Below the pieces are notes generated by a model. That model saw only the letters and a list, made by a program, of their open reading frames with translations. It did no database searches and was not told the origin of the DNA. Positions 60,926 through 64,000 of a DNA stretch of 64,000 bases are shown one piece after another; the first letter of the stretch is position 1; each line of letters starts with the position of its first letter. Both the position numbers and the translations under genes were made by a program. The stretch is from Asanoa hainanensis (GTDB lineage Bacteria; Actinomycetota; Actinomycetes; Mycobacteriales; Micromonosporaceae). The stretch covers positions 434,001-498,000 of the forward strand of contig NZ_FZPH01000001.1 in assembly GCF_900188485.1 (NCBI RefSeq), given 5' to 3'.

Positions 60926-62128
60926 TCAGTGCGCGACCGCGGCCGCGCCGTGCTCGTCGACGAGGGCTCCGGTCGTGAAGCGGTCCAAGGCGAACGGCGC
61001 GGCGAGCGGGTGCGGACGGCCGTGGGCGATGGTGTCCGCGTACACCCAGCCCGCGCCCGGGGTGGCCTTGAAGCCGCCGGTCCCCCAGCCGCAGTTGACG
61101 AACACGTCCTCGACCGGCGTCAGGCCCAGCACCGGCGACGCGTCCGGCGAGACGTCGACGATCCCGGCCCAGGTACGCAGCACGTGCGCGCGGGCGAAGA
61201 TCGGGAACAGCTCCACGGCGGCCGCCATCTGGCTCTCGATGACGTGGAACGAGCCACGCTGGCCATAGCCGTTGTACGCGTCGACGCCGGCACCCATCAC
61301 CAGCTCGCCCTTGTGGGCCTGGCTCACGTAGACGTGGATGGCGTTGGACATGACGACGGTGTCCAGCACCTGCTCCAACAGCTCGGACACCAGCGCCTGG
61401 AGCGGATGGCTGGCCAGCGGGAGCCGGAACCCGAGCGAAGCCGCCAGCACCGAGGTGTGCCCGGCCGCGCACAGGGCGACCCGGGCCGCCTCGATGGTGC
61501 CGCGACTGGTCTCGACCCCCGTCACCCGGTCGCCGTCGCGGAGAAAACCGGTGACCTCGCAGTTCTGGATCAGGTGAACGCCGAGCCGGTGGGCGGCCCG
61601 CGCGAAAGCCCACGCGACGTAATCGTGCTTGGCGATGCCGGCGCGGGGCTGGAAGGTGGCACCCAGAACGGGGTACCGCAGCTCCTGTGACGTGTTGATG
61701 ATCGGCACGAGCTTCTTCACCTCGGCCGGGGTGAGCCACTCGGCGTCGACCCCGTTGAGCCGGTTCGCGTTGACCCGGCGCACGCCCTCCCGCACGTCGG
61801 GCAGGCTGTGCGCGAGGTTGAGCACGCCCCGCTGGCTGAACAGGATGTCGTAGTCCAGCTCCTCGGACAGGCCCTCCCACAGCTTGAGCGAGTGCTCGTA
61901 GATGGCCGCGCTCGCGTCCCACAGGTAGTTGGACCGGATGATCGTCGTGTTGCGGGCCATGTTGCCGCCGGCCAGCCACCCGCGTTCGAGCACGGCCACG
62001 TTGGTGATCCCGTGGTTGCGGGCCAGGTAGTAGGCGGTGGCCAGGCCGTGCCCGCCGGCCCCGATCACGACGACGTCGTAGCCACGCTTGGGCGAAGGGT
62101 CGGCCCAGAGGAAGTCGGGGTGCGTCAC
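60926..62128 (-). CDS. soxB: Sarcosine oxidase beta subunit
   Basis: 400-aa flavoprotein subunit carrying the covalent FMN and the FAD site of the heterotetramer. The FAD motif is [53 protein letters not shown], and [16 protein letters not shown] is the C-terminal FAD motif. [30 protein letters not shown] is typical of SoxB. It oxidises the N-methyl group of sarcosine. The start GTG 62128 overlaps the stop of the upstream dehydrogenase gene (GTGA). Gene order soxB-soxD-soxA-soxG is the standard one. Confidence 0.96.
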   Translation of the reverse strand: MTHPDFLWADPSPKRGYDVVVIGAGGHGLATAYYLARNHGITNVAVLERGWLAGGNMARNTTIIRSNYLWDASAAIYEHSLKLWEGLSEELDYDILFSQRGVLNLAHSLPDVREGVRRVNANRLNGVDAEWLTPAEVKKLVPIINTSQELRYPVLGATFQPRAGIAKHDYVAWAFARAAHRLGVHLIQNCEVTGFLRDGDRVTGVETSRGTIEAARVALCAAGHTSVLAASLGFRLPLASHPLQALVSELLEQVLDTVVMSNAIHVYVSQAHKGELVMGAGVDAYNGYGQRGSFHVIESQMAAAVELFPIFARAHVLRTWAGIVDVSPDASPVLGLTPVEDVFVNCGWGTGGFKATPGAGWVYADTIAHGRPHPLAAPFALDRFTTGALVDEHGAAAVAH

Positions 62129-64000
62129 GCGCGTAGCCGTTCCATGCGCGGGTCGAACAACGGCTCGGCGGCGACCGTAGCCGGCACACGGCGGTCGAAG
62201 TAGCCTATGTGGACGGTCTGGCCGGGTGTCGCCAGGGACGCGGGCAGCCAGGCGTAGGCGATCCCGGTGCCGACGGTGTAGCCGTACGCCGCGCTCGTGA
62301 CGTGCCCGACGCATTCGTCACCGGCATACACCGGCTCCTTGCCCATGACGACCTCCGCGAGGGTCAGGCAGGTCAGCCGGCGGGCGAGGTTCGTCCGCGA
62401 CGCCAGCGCCGACCGGCCGAGGAAGTCACCCTTGTCCAGCTTCACCGCGAAATCCAGGCCGGCCTCGTACGGGTCGTGCTCGTAGGTCAGGTCGGTGCCG
62501 AACAAGCGGTACCCCTTCTCCAGCCGCAGACTGGCGAACGCACCCCGGCCGCCGGCGACGATCCCGAGCTCCTGCCCGGCCGCCCACAGCGTGTCCCAAA
62601 GCTTGAGGCCGAGGTCGGCCGTGGTGTACAGCTCGTAGCCCAGCTCGCCCACATAGGACAGTCGCAGGGCGGTGACCGGAACGGTTCCGATGTACGTCCG
62701 CCGGGCTCGGAAGTAGCGGAAGGCCTCGTTGGAGAAGTCGTCGACCGTCAGCGACTGCACCAGGTCCCGCGCCCGCGGCCCCCAGACGCCGACGCAGCAG
62801 GTGCCGGCGGTGGTGTCGCGGACGGCGACCGAGCCGTCGGCGGGCAGGTGCCGGGCGAACCAGTCGACGTCGAGCGGGCCGTTGATGCCGACCTGGAACT
62901 CGTGCGGGCCGAGCCGGGCCACCGTGATGTCGCTGCGGACGCCGCCGTCGACGTCGAGCAGCAGGCAGTAGGTGACCGTGCCGACCGACCGGTCGACATT
63001 CCCGGTCGTGAGCCATTGCAGGTACGCGGCGGCTCCGGGGCCGGTCACCTCGACCCGTTTGAGCGTGGTCATGTCGTAGAGAGCCACCGTCTCGCGAGTC
63101 GCCAGCGCCTCGGCACCCACGATCGGCGACCAGTAGCGCGCCGCCCAGGGGTGAGGCGCCGGGACTTCGCGACCGGGCAGGAGAGCGGCGTTGTGGCCGT
63201 ACCACTGCGGCCGCTCCCAGCCCGCGAACTCGAGGAACGCGGCGTCGAGAGCGAGCTGCCGGGGATAGAACGGCGTCGTGCGCAGCGGTCGCGGTGACTC
63301 CATCGGCTGCAGCGGGTGGATGACGTCGTACACCTCGACGTAGTTCTGGCAGCCCCGGGCCAGCACGTAGTCGGGCGCGAGCTGGTGGGGCTCGAACCGG
63401 TTGAGGTCGCACTCGTGCAGGTCGAACGACGAGCAGTGCCCGCGGGCGAGCCACTCGGCGACCGCCCGGGCCACGCCGGCCGAGTGGGTGACCCAGACCG
63501 CCTCCGCGAACCACAGGCCCGCCACCGCCGCGGACGGGCCGAGCAGCGGCATGTTGTCGGTGGTGAACGAGAACAGCCCGTTCATGCCCTCCTCGACCTT
63601 GGCCTCCCGCAGCGCCGGCAGCAGGTCCTGCGCGGCGGCCCAACCGGGCTCGAAGTCGTCGGCGGTGAACGGCAGCACCGACGGCATCGGCCCGGGCACG
63701 ATGTCGTCGGCCGCGATCGGCATCGGGCGGTGCCCGTAGTAGCCGACGCCGACGCGGTCGAACCGCTCGCGCAGGTAGAGGTCGGCGTCCTGGTGCCGCA
63801 GGATCGGCCGCACCGCCTCCGCCTGCTGGCCGGCCAGCGCCGGAAGCGGATCGGTCCAGCCGAACTGGTGGGCCAGCGGCGTCAGGGGCAGGCTCTGACC
63901 CACCATCCGCGCGACACGCGGCCCCCAGATCCCGGCGCAGCAGACGACGATGTCGGCGGGCACCTCGCCACGGGACGTGACGACACCGCTGACCCGGTCG
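62125..64000 (-). CDS. Dimethylglycine/sarcosine dehydrogenase-like FAD protein (partial)
   Basis: The gene continues beyond the right edge; 624 codons are visible and no N-terminus. The visible part starts inside the FAD/DAO domain ([38 protein letters not shown]), then the FAO_M segment ([64 protein letters not shown]), and ends with an aminomethyltransferase-like THF domain ([103 protein letters not shown]). This is the layout of dimethylglycine dehydrogenase. It would convert dimethylglycine to sarcosine for the soxBDAG enzyme. The promoter of the whole operon lies outside the window. Confidence 0.88.
   Translation of the reverse strand, partial: DRVSGVVTSRGEVPADIVVCCAGIWGPRVARMVGQSLPLTPLAHQFGWTDPLPALAGQQAEAVRPILRHQDADLYLRERFDRVGVGYYGHRPMPIAADDIVPGPMPSVLPFTADDFEPGWAAAQDLLPALREAKVEEGMNGLFSFTTDNMPLLGPSAAVAGLWFAEAVWVTHSAGVARAVAEWLARGHCSSFDLHECDLNRFEPHQLAPDYVLARGCQNYVEVYDVIHPLQPMESPRPLRTTPFYPRQLALDAAFLEFAGWERPQWYGHNAALLPGREVPAPHPWAARYWSPIVGAEALATRETVALYDMTTLKRVEVTGPGAAAYLQWLTTGNVDRSVGTVTYCLLLDVDGGVRSDITVARLGPHEFQVGINGPLDVDWFARHLPADGSVAVRDTTAGTCCVGVWGPRARDLVQSLTVDDFSNEAFRYFRARRTYIGTVPVTALRLSYVGELGYELYTTADLGLKLWDTLWAAGQELGIVAGGRGAFASLRLEKGYRLFGTDLTYEHDPYEAGLDFAVKLDKGDFLGRSALASRTNLARRLTCLTLAEVVMGKEPVYAGDECVGHVTSAAYGYTVGTGIAYAWLPASLATPGQTVHIGYFDRRVPATVAAEPLFDPRMERLRA

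Overview
The window is very GC-rich, gene-dense DNA (about 60 genes in 64 kb, no stable RNA genes seen). Frequent GTG starts, 4-bp GTGA/ATGA stop-start overlaps, many starts lying 6-8 nt after a TAnnnT -10 element without a Shine-Dalgarno sequence, mycothiol-type and PaaX/ROK/LacI regulators, a lysine-tailed Ku and secreted polysaccharide hydrolases indicate a filamentous actinomycete, most plausibly Micromonosporaceae. The family is an inference from gene content, not a database match.

Layout. 0-6.2 kb: end of a possible FUSC-like protein, an alditol oxidase and MHYT membrane sensor, a two-domain HTH regulator divergent from an ABC exporter, and a GNAT-DUF952 fusion. 6.2-10 kb: a secreted GH81 beta-1,3-glucanase behind a LacI-type operator, plus two small membrane proteins. 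10-16.6 kb: DinB-like enzyme, NAD(P)-binding protein, AI-2E-type transporter, and a four-gene ABC/FtsX/histidine kinase/response regulator operon ending at a long inverted repeat. 16.7-23.2 kb: Gfo/Idh/MocA oxidoreductase, Ku, an FAD monooxygenase, a ribbon-helix-helix protein with its own repeat operator, DUF4097 protein and a DrrAB-like exporter. 23.2-29.5 kb: TetR and a stand-alone beta-ketoacyl-ACP synthase sharing one symmetric bidirectional promoter, a UBP zinc finger, a patatin-like protein lacking its catalytic residues, and a LacI regulator. 29.5-37.6 kb: DUF2207-like protein, ROK repressor divergent from a secreted GH27 alpha-galactosidase-like enzyme, and a small operon with a minimal PEP-synthase-like phosphotransferase.

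37.7-49.7 kb is an aromatic-acid region: a benzoylformate-decarboxylase-like enzyme, two VOC proteins, an amidase, then acyl-CoA dehydrogenase, enoyl-CoA hydratase, SDR and RidA genes facing a PaaX regulator, followed by an aryl-CoA ligase and a fused FAD monooxygenase/old-yellow-enzyme reductase. The last two identify the CoA-dependent aerobic 2-aminobenzoate (anthranilate) route: ligation to CoA, hydroxylation and ring reduction, then beta-oxidation-like ring opening.

50-54.6 kb holds a membrane protein, a histidine phosphatase and an M16 peptidase/helical-repeat pair. 54.6-64 kb is a minus-strand operon entering from beyond the right edge: dimethylglycine/sarcosine dehydrogenase-like protein, heterotetrameric sarcosine oxidase (soxB, soxD, soxA, soxG), a choline-dehydrogenase-like GMC enzyme and a methylenetetrahydrofolate reductase. 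Together these strip methyl groups from choline-derived methylamines and hand the one-carbon units to tetrahydrofolate.

Most notable: the symmetric TetR/FabF promoter, the catalytically dead patatin, the minimal swivelling-His kinase, the ribbon-helix-helix repeat operator, and six tail-to-tail gene pairs whose stop codons overlap.
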